Numbered from the stretch's first letter, positions 24,171-33,970 are shown. The stretch: DNA of 64,000 nt from JASLDZ01 sp965199975 (GCA_965199975.1 OZ241340.1:2604001-2668000), one strand, 5' to 3'. Notes: generated by a model from the letters alone, not told the origin. Program-made: numbers and translations.

Positions 24171-24360
24171 GCGCGAAATCCGCTGGGGTGATCCACGCCC
24201 AAACCCCATTCAGGAGCCCTGGACGCATAGAAACCCGCGCGCTTCTGCACGAACGTCGTGGTGAATGAACCAACATCACGGCGGTTCCATGACGCTTCAC
24301 ATTTCGTCAACCATGCGTACACGGCCATCCACAGGTGCGGACGGCCGGTTTGCACAACCC
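24171..24360. other. Intergenic interval
   Basis: 190 bp of somewhat lower GC between the hypothetical gene and the dksA end. No terminator, promoter or RNA gene could be recognised with confidence. Confidence 0.4.
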
Positions 24361-24807
24361 TCAGTCGTCGCGATGCACGCGCTCGCGCTTTTCGTGCCGC
24401 TCTTGCGCCTCAAGGCTTAACGTGGCGATCGGGCGGGCGTCGAGGCGCGCGAGACCGATGGGTTCGCCGGTATCCTCGCAGTAGCCGTAGGACCCGTCCT
24501 CGATCCGGCGAATCGCCGAATCGATCTTGCTGATCAGCTTGCGCTGGCGGTCGCGGGTGCGCAGCTCCAACGCCCTGTCCGTTTCGGATGAGGCGCGATC
24601 GGCCACATCAGGATGGTTCTCGGTCTCCGTCTGCAGGTGGCCGACTGTCTCGCGGGATTCCCGCAGGATCTCTTCCTTCCATTCCAGCAGCTTTTCGCGG
24701 AAATACTTCAACTGCCGCTCACTCATGAACGGCTCGTCGTTCGTTGGACGGTAGGTTATGGCCAAAGCATTAGGCGCTTTGAACAAAACTGACGCGGTCG
24801 CCGGCAT
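24361..24807 (-). CDS. dksA: RNA polymerase-binding transcription factor DksA
   Basis: 148 residues from the ATG at 24807; a GTG four codons upstream (24819) has better spacing to the AGGAGGG site and may be the real start. DksA inserts its coiled coil into the RNA polymerase secondary channel and works with ppGpp at rRNA and amino-acid promoters. The core runs from NDEPFMSERQLKYFREKLLE through the coiled-coil tip ADRASSETDRALELRTRDRQ to the globular zinc-finger-like end, YGYCEDTGEPIGLARLDARP. Only one of the four zinc cysteines remains, as is usual for alphaproteobacterial DksA. It has its own sigma70-type promoter. Confidence 0.95.
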   Translation of the reverse strand: MPATASVLFKAPNALAITYRPTNDEPFMSERQLKYFREKLLEWKEEILRESRETVGHLQTETENHPDVADRASSETDRALELRTRDRQRKLISKIDSAIRRIEDGSYGYCEDTGEPIGLARLDARPIATLSLEAQERHEKRERVHRDD

Positions 24808-24854
24808 GGACGCTCTCACGCTGATGTTACCCTCCTCCCTGGAGAGGCGCGGGC

Positions 24855-24882
24855 CTTATAACAGGGGCGAAACTGTGTTCAA
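24855..24882 (-). promoter_or_regulatory. Sigma70-type promoter of dksA
   Basis: On the minus strand TTGAAC (24877-24882), 16 bp spacer, TATAAG (24855-24860), near housekeeping consensus and A/T-rich against its surroundings. The leader to the dksA start is 30-40 nt and contains AGGAGGG. Confidence 0.6.
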
Positions 24883-24915
24883 CGCGGCGCAACCGCAGGG
24901 GTGCGCGACCGATTG

Positions 24916-25335
24916 TCAGCCGCCCGGGCGCTTGGCCCGCTTGGCGAGCTCGACCGCCGCGCGCGTCTCGATGGCGTCGAGCAGCTCGCGCAGGCGTGAG
25001 TCGTCCACAGACTCGCGCGACTCGTCGGCCGCGCGCGCAAGGTTCAGCAAGGCGGCGTCGGCGGACCCGCCGCCGAGCAAGGCGAGCTTCACCGCGTCGA
25101 GCTGGTCGAGCAGGCGGCCGCCGCGCGCCATCTGGCGCTTGCGCCGCTCCAACGGGCCGCCCTGTTCCTGAAGGGCCAGCAGTGCGTCGAGGCCGGCCAG
25201 CGCGCCTGCCGCGCCGACGCGCGCGCCCACCGCCGCCGGTGCGGCGCCCAGCGCAGGCGCGAAGCCGGACGCCGGCGCGGCGCGCAAGGTTCCTGCGCCC
25301 GCAGGGGCCGCCCCGGTGGAGCGCCCGACCCTCAT
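24916..25335 (-). CDS. fliX: Flagellar assembly regulator FliX
   Basis: 139 residues, the length of Caulobacter FliX. FliX couples completion of early flagellar structures to late gene expression through the sigma54 activator FlbD. The N-terminal half is Ala/Gly-rich; the conserved C-terminal half reads LAGLDALLALQEQGGPLERR, then GGRLLDQLDAVKLALLGG and DDSRLRELLDAIETRAAVEL. It is divergent from flgI, as in Caulobacter. A TTAA-containing CtrA half-site (TTAACC at 25345-25350) lies right at its start and another TTAA at 25389-25392, but no full CtrA box is present. Confidence 0.88.
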   Translation of the reverse strand: MRVGRSTGAAPAGAGTLRAAPASGFAPALGAAPAAVGARVGAAGALAGLDALLALQEQGGPLERRKRQMARGGRLLDQLDAVKLALLGGGSADAALLNLARAADESRESVDDSRLRELLDAIETRAAVELAKRAKRPGG

Positions 25336-25517
25336 GACTGCGCCTTAACCATACCCGGCAGTCTTTGCTCGCAGGCTTTGAAGAGCGGTTAACGCGCTCG
25401 GCAAGTCCTGCCGCAGCCGGCGGCGAAAGGGGGCGCTTAGGCATGGCGCGCAACGATTTTTGAGATGGCATGGGGATCGCACGAAGGGGAGCGTCCGTCC
25501 GCCCGAGTTCCCGCCGC

Positions 25518-26630
25518 ATGCCCGCGCTCCGCCGCCTCTCAGCCGCCTTCCTCGCGATCGCCGCCCTGATGGGCGCCGCCGCGCCCGCGCGGGCCGCCTC
25601 GCGCATCAAGGACATCGTGAGCTTCGAGGGCGTGCGCGAAAACAAGCTCGTCGGCTACGGCCTCGTGGTGGGGCTCAACGGCACGGGCGACAGCCTGCGC
25701 AACGCGCCCTTCACCAAGCAGTCGCTGGAATCCATGCTCGAGCGGCTGGGCGTGAACACGCGCGACGCCAACATCGACACCAAGAACGTGGCGGCGGTGA
25801 TGGTCACCGCCAACCTGCCCGCCTTCTCGGCCTCGGGCTCGCAGATCGACATCACCGTCTCGGCCATGGGCGACGCCAAGAGCCTCTTGGGCGGCACGCT
25901 GCTCGTCACCCCGCTGCTGGGCGCCGACGGCGAGGCCTACGCCGTGGCGCAGGGCACCGTGCAGACGGGCGCGATCTCGGCCGGCGGGGCCTCGGGCTCG
26001 TCGATCACCCGCGGCGTGCCCACCGCCGGCAAGATCGCCAATGGCGCCGAAGTCGAGCGCGAGACCGCCTTCCAGCTCGCCAGCATGGGCGCCATGCGGC
26101 TGACGCTGCACAACCCCGACTTCACCACCGCCTCGCGCATCGCCGCGGCGGTGAACCGCGCCTACCCGGGCTCGGCCACCGTCGACAACCCCACCATCGT
26201 CAGTCTGCGGCCGCCTTCGGGCGAGGGCATGGTCGCCTTTGCGACCGCGGTGGAGCAGCTGCCGGTCGACCCCGACGCCCCGGCCAAGGTGGTGGTCGAC
26301 GAGGTCAACGGCGTCATCGTCATGGGCCAGGACGTGCGCATCTCAACCGTAGCCATCGCCCAGGGCAACCTGACCATCTCGGTCAGCGAGAACCCGCAGG
26401 TGACCCAGCCCGCCCCCTTCAGCCAGGGGCAGACGACCGTCACTCCGCAGACCTCGCTCAAGGTGGACGAGGCCCGCGGCAAACGCTTCATGATGCTCAA
26501 CAACGGCGCCTCGCTGGCGACGCTGGTGCGGGGGTTGAACGCGCTGGGCGTCTCGCCGCGCGACATGATCAACATCCTGCAGACCATCAAGGCCGCCGGC
26601 GCGCTGCAGGCCGACATCGAGGTCATGTGA
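25518..26630 (+). CDS. flgI: Flagellar basal body P-ring protein FlgI
   Basis: 370 residues from the ATG at 25518 with a Sec signal peptide ending ARA. FlgI forms the periplasmic P ring around the rod. Family landmarks are RIKDIVSFEGVRENKLVGYG, LVVGLNGTGDS, NVAAVMVTANLPAF, GTLLVTPLLGADG and the C-terminal LVRGLNALGVSPRDMINILQ followed by IKAAGALQADIEV. First gene of the operon with cheL and flbY; stop and next start overlap by one base. Confidence 0.97.
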   Translation: MPALRRLSAAFLAIAALMGAAAPARAASRIKDIVSFEGVRENKLVGYGLVVGLNGTGDSLRNAPFTKQSLESMLERLGVNTRDANIDTKNVAAVMVTANLPAFSASGSQIDITVSAMGDAKSLLGGTLLVTPLLGADGEAYAVAQGTVQTGAISAGGASGSSITRGVPTAGKIANGAEVERETAFQLASMGAMRLTLHNPDFTTASRIAAAVNRAYPGSATVDNPTIVSLRPPSGEGMVAFATAVEQLPVDPDAPAKVVVDEVNGVIVMGQDVRISTVAIAQGNLTISVSENPQVTQPAPFSQGQTTVTPQTSLKVDEARGKRFMMLNNGASLATLVRGLNALGVSPRDMINILQTIKAAGALQADIEVM

Positions 26631-26950
26631 TGGGACTGGCCGTCGCCTCCGCCCCTCTCGACGTCCTCTCTCCCGCCTCGGCCCAGCCGAGCGCGGCGCA
26701 GACGGCCGGCAAGGCCAAGATCCACAAGACCGCCCAGGATTTCGAGAGCTCGTTCCTGCAGGTGATGCTGGGCCAGATGATGAACGGCGCCGGCCAGACC
26801 GACGCGAGCTTCGGCGGCGGCGAGGGCGAGCAGGCCTTCCGCTCCTTCCTGACCGACGCAATGGCCAAGGGCGTGGTCAAGGCCGGCGGCGTCGGCCTGT
26901 CTCAGACCATCGAGCACGAGCTCCTCAAGCTGCAGGGCGCCCACCCATGA
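26630..26950 (+). CDS. cheL: Rod-binding protein CheL (FlgJ N-terminal domain)
   Basis: 106 residues. It matches only the rod-binding half of FlgJ: AQDFESSFLQVMLGQMMNG, FGGGEGEQAFRSFLTDAMAK and GGVGLSQTIEHELLKLQ. The muramidase half of enterobacterial FlgJ is absent, as is usual in alphaproteobacteria. In Caulobacter the equivalent gene between flgI and flbY is called cheL. It overlaps flgI by one base and flbY by four bases (ATGA). Confidence 0.9.
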   Translation: MGLAVASAPLDVLSPASAQPSAAQTAGKAKIHKTAQDFESSFLQVMLGQMMNGAGQTDASFGGGEGEQAFRSFLTDAMAKGVVKAGGVGLSQTIEHELLKLQGAHP

Positions 26951-27387
26951 GCCTGCACGCCCACGGCCCGAACGACCGCGCCGCCCAGCTCCTGGCGCTG
27001 ACCGAGCGCCTCACCGAACGCCTCGCGGCCGAGACGGCGCTGTTCGAGGCCCGCCGCCCACAGGACGCGGCCGCGACACTGCCCGCCACCCAGGAGCTGG
27101 CGACGATCTATCGGGTGGAGAGCCTGCGCATCCGCCAGGAGCCGACGCTGCTCTCCGGCGCCGACCCTCTGCGCCTTCGCACGCTGCGCGCCGCCACCGA
27201 ACGTTTCGAGGCCGTGCTCGCCCGCCACGGCCGCGCCGTCCACGCCGCCAAGGTCGTGACCGAGGGCCTGGTGAAGGCCATCGCCGAGGAGGTGGCCCGC
27301 ACCCGCGCCGCCCACGCCGGCTACGGCCCCACCGCCCGCGCCGCCCGCGCCGACGCCAGCTCGATCACCCTGAACGCCCGCGCCTAG
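26947..27387 (+). CDS. flbY: Flagellar protein FlbY-like
   Basis: 146 residues. The sequence is a largely helical protein: AAQLLALTERLTERLAAETA, then ELATIYRVESLRIRQEPTLL and ATERFEAVLARHGRAVHAAK. It resembles FlgN-type export chaperones in overall organisation. Position as the third gene after flgI and cheL matches Caulobacter flbY; the sequence match itself is modest, so the symbol relies partly on synteny. Confidence 0.75.
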   Translation: MSLHAHGPNDRAAQLLALTERLTERLAAETALFEARRPQDAAATLPATQELATIYRVESLRIRQEPTLLSGADPLRLRTLRAATERFEAVLARHGRAVHAAKVVTEGLVKAIAEEVARTRAAHAGYGPTARAARADASSITLNARA

Positions 27388-27645
27388 TCTAGCCGAAGGC
27401 CCCGCGGAGACGAGCGGCCAAGTCGCGCGCCCACGCCGCGCCTCACTTGTGTCTGATTGTTTGCCAAAGTCGAGACTTTAATGCGTCTCCGCAATCTTCA
27501 CATGGCGAAACCGTTGCCTCTTTGCGACAGCTATGCGTCAGCGTGCATCACCGCTGCGATCTGCTTTGACGCGAACATGACGCCGAATTCATGATCCCCG
27601 AAGTGCCCGGTCGCGCTTCGTCGCGCCGGCGATGTGGAGCACCCG
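27388..27645. other. Intergenic promoter region of the TonB receptor
   Basis: 258 bp that become clearly A/T-richer from about 27445 onward. It probably holds the receptor promoter; I could not pick a convincing -35/-10 pair or operator. Confidence 0.4.
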
Positions 27646-30600
27646 ATGGCGTCGACCCCCCTCCTGCGCGGCCTGTTCGCGACCACACTCCTGGCAGGGG
27701 CCGTAACAGCGATGGCGCCGGCCCTCGCCCAGTCCGCGCCCGCCGGCGGGTCCCAGAACGGACAGAACTCCGCCGCTCCGGTCGCCGCCCTACAGGGTGC
27801 GCCGAACGCCGGCCAAGTGAGCCCCAACGGCGCAGGCGCCTCCAACGAGGTAGTCGTGACCGGCACCATCCTGCGCCGCAAACTCTCGGCGACGGATGCG
27901 CCCATCACCACCGTGACATCGACCGACCTCACCAATCGCGGCATCACGACCGTAGCCGACGGCGTGCAGCAGATTTCCGCCAACAGCGCCGGCGCCCTGC
28001 CGAACTCGTTCAGCTCGAACGGCGCCTTCGCCGCCGGCGCGTCGGCAGTTTCGCTGCGCGGACTTACCACCAACTCGACGTTGACGCTGATCGACGGCCT
28101 ACGCACAGCCTACTATCCGCTTGCCGACGACGGCACGCGCAACTTCGTCGACCTGAACACGATCCCCGATGTGATCGTCGACCAAATCCAGGTCCTTAAA
28201 GACGGAGCGTCAGCGACCTATGGCGCCGACGCCATCGCTGGTGTGGTCAACGTCATCACCAAGCACACCTTCGAAGGGGTCAACTTCAAGGCTGAGGGCG
28301 GCGCCACCCAACACGGCGGAGGTGGAGAGAACAATTACCAATTGCTCGTCGGCCACGGGAATTTGAGGAGCGATGGCTACAACGTCTATCTGGGTCTTGA
28401 GTATCAACATGACGACGCTCTATACAATCACGACCGTGGTTACCCCTATAACACCTCGGACCAGAGCCAGACCTGCGGCGTAAGCCTGATCGACGGATCC
28501 CACACCTGCCGCCAAAACACGGTCGTCAATGGTATTCAGTTCGACAATTCCTTCTTGAGCGTCGGCAGCACCATCGTCCCCGTGGTGCGTCCCTTCGCGC
28601 CCGATGGAATGGGCGGGTACACGCCTGATGGCGATTATCGGCTCCTCAATCAAGCCGCAGGCTGCGGCGGGTTGAAGGCGGTGACCATCACGCCCGATCA
28701 AGCCAACGCGGGAGGCGCGACCGGCATCACCGCGCCCGTCAATCTTTGTCAGCAAGACTTCGTTCACGACTATAACCAGATTTCTCCTGATGATAAGCGT
28801 TTTAGCGCTTCTTTACGCTTTACTAAACGGATAAATGAGAATACCGAGGCTTACTTCACGGCAAATTACTACCAGAATAATGTTCTTTCACGACCCTACA
28901 CGGGCCCATCCTCTGCGCGCGAGCAAGCAACCCCCGGAGCGGTTGGCATTGCACCCTATTCCACTGCAGGAACGCCAGGCCTCGTCCTGCCGGTGTATGT
29001 TTGCGCTTCAGGTGTGAACTGCAACGCCACCAATGGCATGTTAAATCCAAACAATCCATATGCTGCGCAAGGCGATGTAGCTTCGATTCGATATCTTTTT
29101 GGCGATATCCCCGCCTCTACAAACCAATTTGTGCAAACCTATCGCTTTGCTACGGGTATAAAGGGTGACTTCAACCTGTTCGGCGATTGGCATTACTCTG
29201 TGGACGCCACCGGTGCGCAGAGCGATCTGCGGAACACCACCAAGGGTGCTATTTTTATCAATGGGCTTTTGAACGCGGTAAATACCGGCGCCTACAACTT
29301 TGTGAATCCGTCGCTCAACACGCAGACCGTACGGGACATGATCTCTCCGACGGTGGATCAGTATTCCACGTCGAAGCTGGGAATGGTGCAAGCTAACCTC
29401 AGCCGCGATCTCTTCATGCTGCCAGGCGGCCCCTTGCAGCTCGGCATCAGCGGTGCGGTGCGCTACGAGTCAATCTTCAACCCCAGCTCGAACCCCGAGC
29501 CCGGTGAGCAGATGAGCACCAACCGCTTCTTCGGCATCAATCCGTTCGGAGCCGCCGCAAGCCGCAACGTGCGCTCGGGATCGTTCGAGCTTGACGCGCC
29601 CTTGCTCCAGCAGATCGATATCGATGTGCAGGGGCGCTACGACGACTATTCGACCGGACAGGATAACTTTTCCCCGAGGGTCGGTGGCCGGATCAAGCCG
29701 TTTGCGGGCTGGGCGCCGCAGTTTGACAAGGTCACCCTGCGGTCAAGCTATTCGCAGGGCTTCCGCATTCCCAGCTTCGCCGAATCCGATGCGTTGGGCC
29801 CGATTACAGGCTTCACCACCGGTACCGCGCCCCTAAGTTTTCAGACACTCCACAACAACGATGGTTATGGACAGGGCTACAATCTTGGACTTCAACAAGT
29901 CGCCAATCCAAACCTAAAGCCGGAACGCTCGGATAACTTTACCGCCGGTATTGTCCTTGATCCTATCCCCCAAATCAGCCTGTCGTTCGACTTCTACAGA
30001 ATTAAAAAGCGCGACTTCATCACGCCTGACACTTCCAATTTGGGCGCGGCGGAGGCGGCGTATTACGCCGGCACGCCTATCCCAGCAGGATATACTACGA
30101 TTCCTGGCATTCCGGATCCGAACGTTCCTAATGCCCTACCGACCCTTGGTTTCGTCACCTACCAGTTCACCAATCTCGGGACCGAGACAACATCCGGCTA
30201 CGACATCGGCGGGACCGCGCGGTTCACGCTGCCTTACGATATCCACTACACGAGCGTGTTCGATGGCAACTACGTGCTTCGGCTCAACCTGGATCCGATG
30301 AACGGTTCGCCGACTCAGCACTACGCCGGAACCATTGGACCGTTCAACGACGTGGCGGCTGGCGGCACGCCCAAGTTCCGGGCGAACTGGCAGAACACCC
30401 TTCAGTACGGCCCAGCGACGGTCAGCATCACCGCCTACTTCACTGACGGGTACCAACTTCAGGCCGAAGACCAGGGTGATGTGACCGGCGTCTGCATCGC
30501 CGACGGAGCGAGCGCAAGCGCTATCAATACGACGTATCTGGATGGCACGACGCCCGTCAGATGCAAGGTCAAGCCGTTCTGGAACTTCGACGCACATGCC

Positions 30601-30771
30601 GCCTACGATGTCACCAAGCACTTCCAGTTCTATGTCGACATCCTCAACCTCCTCGATGAGAATGCACCATACGATCCGACGACTTATGGTGGCACCAACT
30701 ACAACGCGACGTTCGCCAATTCAGGAATTTATGGTCGTGCATTCAAGGTCGGCCTGCGCGCGACTTTCTAG
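27646..30771 (+). CDS. TonB-dependent outer membrane receptor
   Basis: 1041 residues from the ATG at 27646 (a GTG four codons upstream is in frame). Signal peptide ends PALAQ, followed by a Gly/Ala/Asn-rich linker and the TonB-box-like NEVVVTGTILRRKLSATDAP. The plug domain continues with VSLRGLTTNSTLTLIDGLRT, DLNTIPDVIVDQIQVLKDGA and TYGADAIAGVVNVITK. The C-terminal barrel ends in the aromatic FKVGLRATF. The class resembles caulobacterial and xanthomonad receptors for carbohydrates or other large nutrients; the substrate is unknown. Codon use and GC are lower than in neighbours, most visibly at 28780-29130, suggesting recent acquisition. No linked regulator or hydrolase. Confidence 0.93.
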   Translation: MASTPLLRGLFATTLLAGAVTAMAPALAQSAPAGGSQNGQNSAAPVAALQGAPNAGQVSPNGAGASNEVVVTGTILRRKLSATDAPITTVTSTDLTNRGITTVADGVQQISANSAGALPNSFSSNGAFAAGASAVSLRGLTTNSTLTLIDGLRTAYYPLADDGTRNFVDLNTIPDVIVDQIQVLKDGASATYGADAIAGVVNVITKHTFEGVNFKAEGGATQHGGGGENNYQLLVGHGNLRSDGYNVYLGLEYQHDDALYNHDRGYPYNTSDQSQTCGVSLIDGSHTCRQNTVVNGIQFDNSFLSVGSTIVPVVRPFAPDGMGGYTPDGDYRLLNQAAGCGGLKAVTITPDQANAGGATGITAPVNLCQQDFVHDYNQISPDDKRFSASLRFTKRINENTEAYFTANYYQNNVLSRPYTGPSSAREQATPGAVGIAPYSTAGTPGLVLPVYVCASGVNCNATNGMLNPNNPYAAQGDVASIRYLFGDIPASTNQFVQTYRFATGIKGDFNLFGDWHYSVDATGAQSDLRNTTKGAIFINGLLNAVNTGAYNFVNPSLNTQTVRDMISPTVDQYSTSKLGMVQANLSRDLFMLPGGPLQLGISGAVRYESIFNPSSNPEPGEQMSTNRFFGINPFGAAASRNVRSGSFELDAPLLQQIDIDVQGRYDDYSTGQDNFSPRVGGRIKPFAGWAPQFDKVTLRSSYSQGFRIPSFAESDALGPITGFTTGTAPLSFQTLHNNDGYGQGYNLGLQQVANPNLKPERSDNFTAGIVLDPIPQISLSFDFYRIKKRDFITPDTSNLGAAEAAYYAGTPIPAGYTTIPGIPDPNVPNALPTLGFVTYQFTNLGTETTSGYDIGGTARFTLPYDIHYTSVFDGNYVLRLNLDPMNGSPTQHYAGTIGPFNDVAAGGTPKFRANWQNTLQYGPATVSITAYFTDGYQLQAEDQGDVTGVCIADGASASAINTTYLDGTTPVRCKVKPFWNFDAHAAYDVTKHFQFYVDILNLLDENAPYDPTTYGGTNYNATFANSGIYGRAFKVGLRATF

Positions 30772-30792
30772 AAGCGTTTCACGATGAAGCAG

Positions 30793-30829
30793 GGGGCGGC
30801 GGCAGCGATGTCGCCGCCCCTTCTTTTTT
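30793..30829 (+). terminator. Intrinsic terminator after the TonB receptor
   Basis: GGGGCGGCG stem, short loop, CGCCGCCCC, then TTCTTTTTT; a strong rho-independent terminator 22 bp after the receptor stop codon. Confidence 0.85.
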
Positions 30830-30931
30830 CGCCGGACCCGAAGGCGTCCGAAGCGGGTGGTGGGATCGCACCACGAGGCTCGCGCACTACATGGGAAGGC
30901 CGCCCATCCCCTCCCGCCGACCCGAAGCCGC

Positions 30932-33900
30932 ATGCCCGCATCCCCAACCGACACGAACGCCTGCATCCGCGTGCGCGGGGCGCGGGAGCACAATCTCAAG
31001 GGCGTGGATGTCGACATCCCGCGCGAGAAGCTGGTGGTGATCACCGGGCTTTCGGGGTCGGGAAAATCCAGCCTGGCGTTCGACACCATCTACGCCGAAG
31101 GCCAGCGCCGCTACGTGGAGAGCCTCTCGGCCTATGCGCGCCAGTTCCTGGAGCTGGCCGGCAAGCCCGACGTGGACCTGATCGAGGGGCTGAGCCCCGC
31201 CATCTCCATCGAGCAGAAGACCACCTCGAAGAACCCGCGCTCCACCGTGGGCACGGTGACCGAGATCCACGACTACATGCGCCTGCTGTGGGCCAGGATC
31301 GGCGTGCCGTACTCGCCGGTGACGGGCTTGCCGATCGAGAGCCAGACGGTCAGCCAGATGGTCGACCGGGTGATGGCGTTGCCGCAGGGGACGCGGCTCA
31401 ACCTCGTCGCGCCCGTGGTGCGCGACCGCAAGGGCGAGTTCCGCAAGGAGCTGGCCGAGTGGCAGCGCGCCGGCTTCCAGCGCGTGAAGATCGACGGCGA
31501 GCTGTACCTGATCGAGGACGCGCCCAGCCTCGACAAGAAGTTCAAGCACGATATCGACGTCGTGGTCGACCGGGTGGTGGTGAAGGCGGGCCTCGAGGTG
31601 CGCCTCTCGGACTCCATCGCGCAGGCGTTGGCTCTGGCCGACGGGCTGGCCACCGCGGAGTGGGCGGACCTCGCCCCCGGCGAGACCGAGCCCAAGCGGT
31701 TGCTGTTCTCCGAGCGGTTCGCCTGCCCTGTTTCGGGCTTCACCATCACCGAGATCGAGCCGCGGCTGTTTTCCTTCAACAATCCGGCGGGCGCGTGCCC
31801 CGTGTGCGACGGGCTGGGGCAGAAGCTGAAGTTCACCGCCGAGCTGGTCGTCCCCGATCGCGAGAAGACCCTGCACAAGGGCGCGGTGGCCCCCTGGGCG
31901 CGCGGCCCCTCGCCGCTCTACACCCAGACGCTGCAGGCGCTGGCGCGCCACTACGGCTTCGGCATGGACGTGGCCTGGTCGAAGCTGCCGGAGAAGGCGC
32001 GCGAGGTGGTGCTCTACGGCACGGGCGCCGAGAAAGTGAAGTTCACCTACGACGACAACGCGCGCCGCTACGACGTGACCAAGCCCTTCGAAGGCGTGCT
32101 GCCCAACCTGGAGCGGCGTTGGCGCGAAACCGACTCGGCCTGGGTGCGCGAGGAACTGGGCCGCTACCAGCAGAACACCCCCTGCGAGGCATGCCACGGC
32201 CAGCGCCTCAAGCCCGAAGCGCTCGCCGTGAAGGTGGACGCCTGCTCCATCGCGCAGGTGTCGTCCTTGTCGATCCAGGATGCGCGCGGCTGGTTCACCA
32301 CGCTCGACGCCAAGCTCACCGAGAAGCAGGCCGAGATCGCCCGGCGCGTGCTCAAGGAGATCAACGACCGGCTGCGCTTCCTCGACGACGTGGGACTGAA
32401 CTACCTCAACCTGGCGCGCGCGTCGGGCACGCTGTCGGGCGGAGAGAGCCAGCGTATCCGCCTCGCCTCGCAGATCGGCTCGGGCCTCACCGGCGTGCTG
32501 TACGTGCTCGACGAGCCGTCGATCGGTCTGCACCAGCGCGACAACACGCGCCTGCTGCAGAGCCTGCAGGGGCTGCGCGACCTGGGCAACTCCGTGCTGG
32601 TCGTCGAGCACGACGAGGAGGCCATCCTCACCGCCGACCACGTGATCGACATGGGCCCGGCCGCGGGCGTGCACGGCGGGGCTGTGATCGCCGAAGGCAC
32701 GCCGCAGCAGGTGATGGACACATCGGCCTCGATCACCGGCCAGTACCTCACCGGCGCCCGGGAGGTGCCCGTGCCGGAGAAACGCCGCTCGCTTTCGAAA
32801 AAGCGGCTGAAGCTGATCGGCGCTACCGGCAACAACCTCAAGGGCGTCACCGGGGAGATCCCCGTAGGCTCGTTCACCTGCATCACCGGCGTGTCGGGCG
32901 GCGGCAAGTCCACCTTCACCATCGAGACGCTTTACAAGGCGGCTGCGCGCAGGCTGAACAACGCGTCTGACGCGCCTGCGCCCTACGAGAAGATCGAAGG
33001 TCTCGAAAACTTCGACAAGGTGATCGACATCGACCAATCGCCGATCGGTCGAACGCCGCGCTCGAATCCAGCCACCTACACCGGGGCGTTCGGGCCGATC
33101 CGCGACTGGTTCTCGGGCCTGCCGGAAGCCAAGTCGCGCGGCTACGGGCCGGGGCGGTTCTCGTTCAACGTCAAGGGCGGACGCTGCGAGGCTTGCCAAG
33201 GCGATGGCGTCATCAAGATCGAGATGCACTTCCTGCCGGACGTCTACGTGACCTGCGACGTCTGCCACGGCAAGCGCTACAACCGCGAGACCCTGGAGAT
33301 ACTGTTCCGCGGCAAGTCCATCTCCGACGTACTGGAGATGACGGTGGAGGAAGCGGCGGATTTCTTCAAGGCGGTTCCGCCGATCCGCGACAAGATGCGG
33401 GCGTTGATGCAGGTGGGCCTGGGCTATGTGAAGGTGGGCCAGCAGGCCACCACGCTGTCGGGCGGCGAGGCGCAGCGCGTGAAGCTTGCAAAGGAACTTG
33501 CGCGACGCGCGACGGGCCGCACGCTCTACATACTCGATGAGCCGACCACCGGCTTGCATTTCGAAGACATCAAGAAGCTGCTCGAGGTGCTTCACGAATT
33601 GGTCGAGCAAGGCAACACCATGGTGGTGATCGAGCACAACCTCGACGTTGTGAAGACCGCCGACTGGTTGCTCGACTTCGGCCCCGAGGGCGGCGACGGC
33701 GGCGGCGAGATCGTGGCCAGCGGCACGCCCGAACAGGTGGCCGCCAACGGGAAGAGCTGGACCGGGCGCTATCTCAAGGATCTGCTCGCCCGCCACGAAA
33801 CACGCCGCAAGGGTCGCATCGCGGCGCTGGCGGCCACAGCCACGCGCCCACCGGCGCCTGCGGTCTCCGCAACGAAGGCGAAAGCCGGCGCCAAGGCGAA

Positions 33901-33970
33901 GGCCGTGCTCGCCGCCGCCGCCAAGCACGGCGGGGCCGAAGTACGGCCACGATTGAAGCGGCGGGCCTAA
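30932..33970 (+). CDS. uvrA: Excinuclease ABC subunit A
   Basis: 1012 residues from the ATG at 30932. UvrA dimers find bulky DNA lesions and hand them to UvrB. Both ABC modules are intact: Walker A1 GLSGSGKSSLAF and A2 GVSGGGKSTFTI, signatures LSGGESQRIRLASQ and LSGGEAQRVKLAKEL, Walker B VLYVLDEPSIGLHQRD and LYILDEPTTGLHFEDI. Zinc modules appear as CPVCDGLG and as CEACQGDG with CDVCHGKRYN. The extra C-terminal tail after GRYLKDLLARH is Ala/Lys-rich (AKAGAKAKAVLAAAAKH) and probably disordered. No LexA box was found upstream. Ends overlap tail-to-tail with the next gene by four bases. Confidence 0.98.
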   Translation: MPASPTDTNACIRVRGAREHNLKGVDVDIPREKLVVITGLSGSGKSSLAFDTIYAEGQRRYVESLSAYARQFLELAGKPDVDLIEGLSPAISIEQKTTSKNPRSTVGTVTEIHDYMRLLWARIGVPYSPVTGLPIESQTVSQMVDRVMALPQGTRLNLVAPVVRDRKGEFRKELAEWQRAGFQRVKIDGELYLIEDAPSLDKKFKHDIDVVVDRVVVKAGLEVRLSDSIAQALALADGLATAEWADLAPGETEPKRLLFSERFACPVSGFTITEIEPRLFSFNNPAGACPVCDGLGQKLKFTAELVVPDREKTLHKGAVAPWARGPSPLYTQTLQALARHYGFGMDVAWSKLPEKAREVVLYGTGAEKVKFTYDDNARRYDVTKPFEGVLPNLERRWRETDSAWVREELGRYQQNTPCEACHGQRLKPEALAVKVDACSIAQVSSLSIQDARGWFTTLDAKLTEKQAEIARRVLKEINDRLRFLDDVGLNYLNLARASGTLSGGESQRIRLASQIGSGLTGVLYVLDEPSIGLHQRDNTRLLQSLQGLRDLGNSVLVVEHDEEAILTADHVIDMGPAAGVHGGAVIAEGTPQQVMDTSASITGQYLTGAREVPVPEKRRSLSKKRLKLIGATGNNLKGVTGEIPVGSFTCITGVSGGGKSTFTIETLYKAAARRLNNASDAPAPYEKIEGLENFDKVIDIDQSPIGRTPRSNPATYTGAFGPIRDWFSGLPEAKSRGYGPGRFSFNVKGGRCEACQGDGVIKIEMHFLPDVYVTCDVCHGKRYNRETLEILFRGKSISDVLEMTVEEAADFFKAVPPIRDKMRALMQVGLGYVKVGQQATTLSGGEAQRVKLAKELARRATGRTLYILDEPTTGLHFEDIKKLLEVLHELVEQGNTMVVIEHNLDVVKTADWLLDFGPEGGDGGGEIVASGTPEQVAANGKSWTGRYLKDLLARHETRRKGRIAALAATATRPPAPAVSATKAKAGAKAKAVLAAAAKHGGAEVRPRLKRRA

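Noticed and set aside
25336..25517. Possible CtrA box or sigma54 promoter between fliX and flgI
   Set aside because: Only isolated TTAA half-sites about 40 bp apart and no GG-N10-GC element were found, so no site is called.
30830..30931. Search for a LexA box before uvrA
   Set aside because: No GTTC-N7-GTTC is present in the region between the terminator and uvrA.
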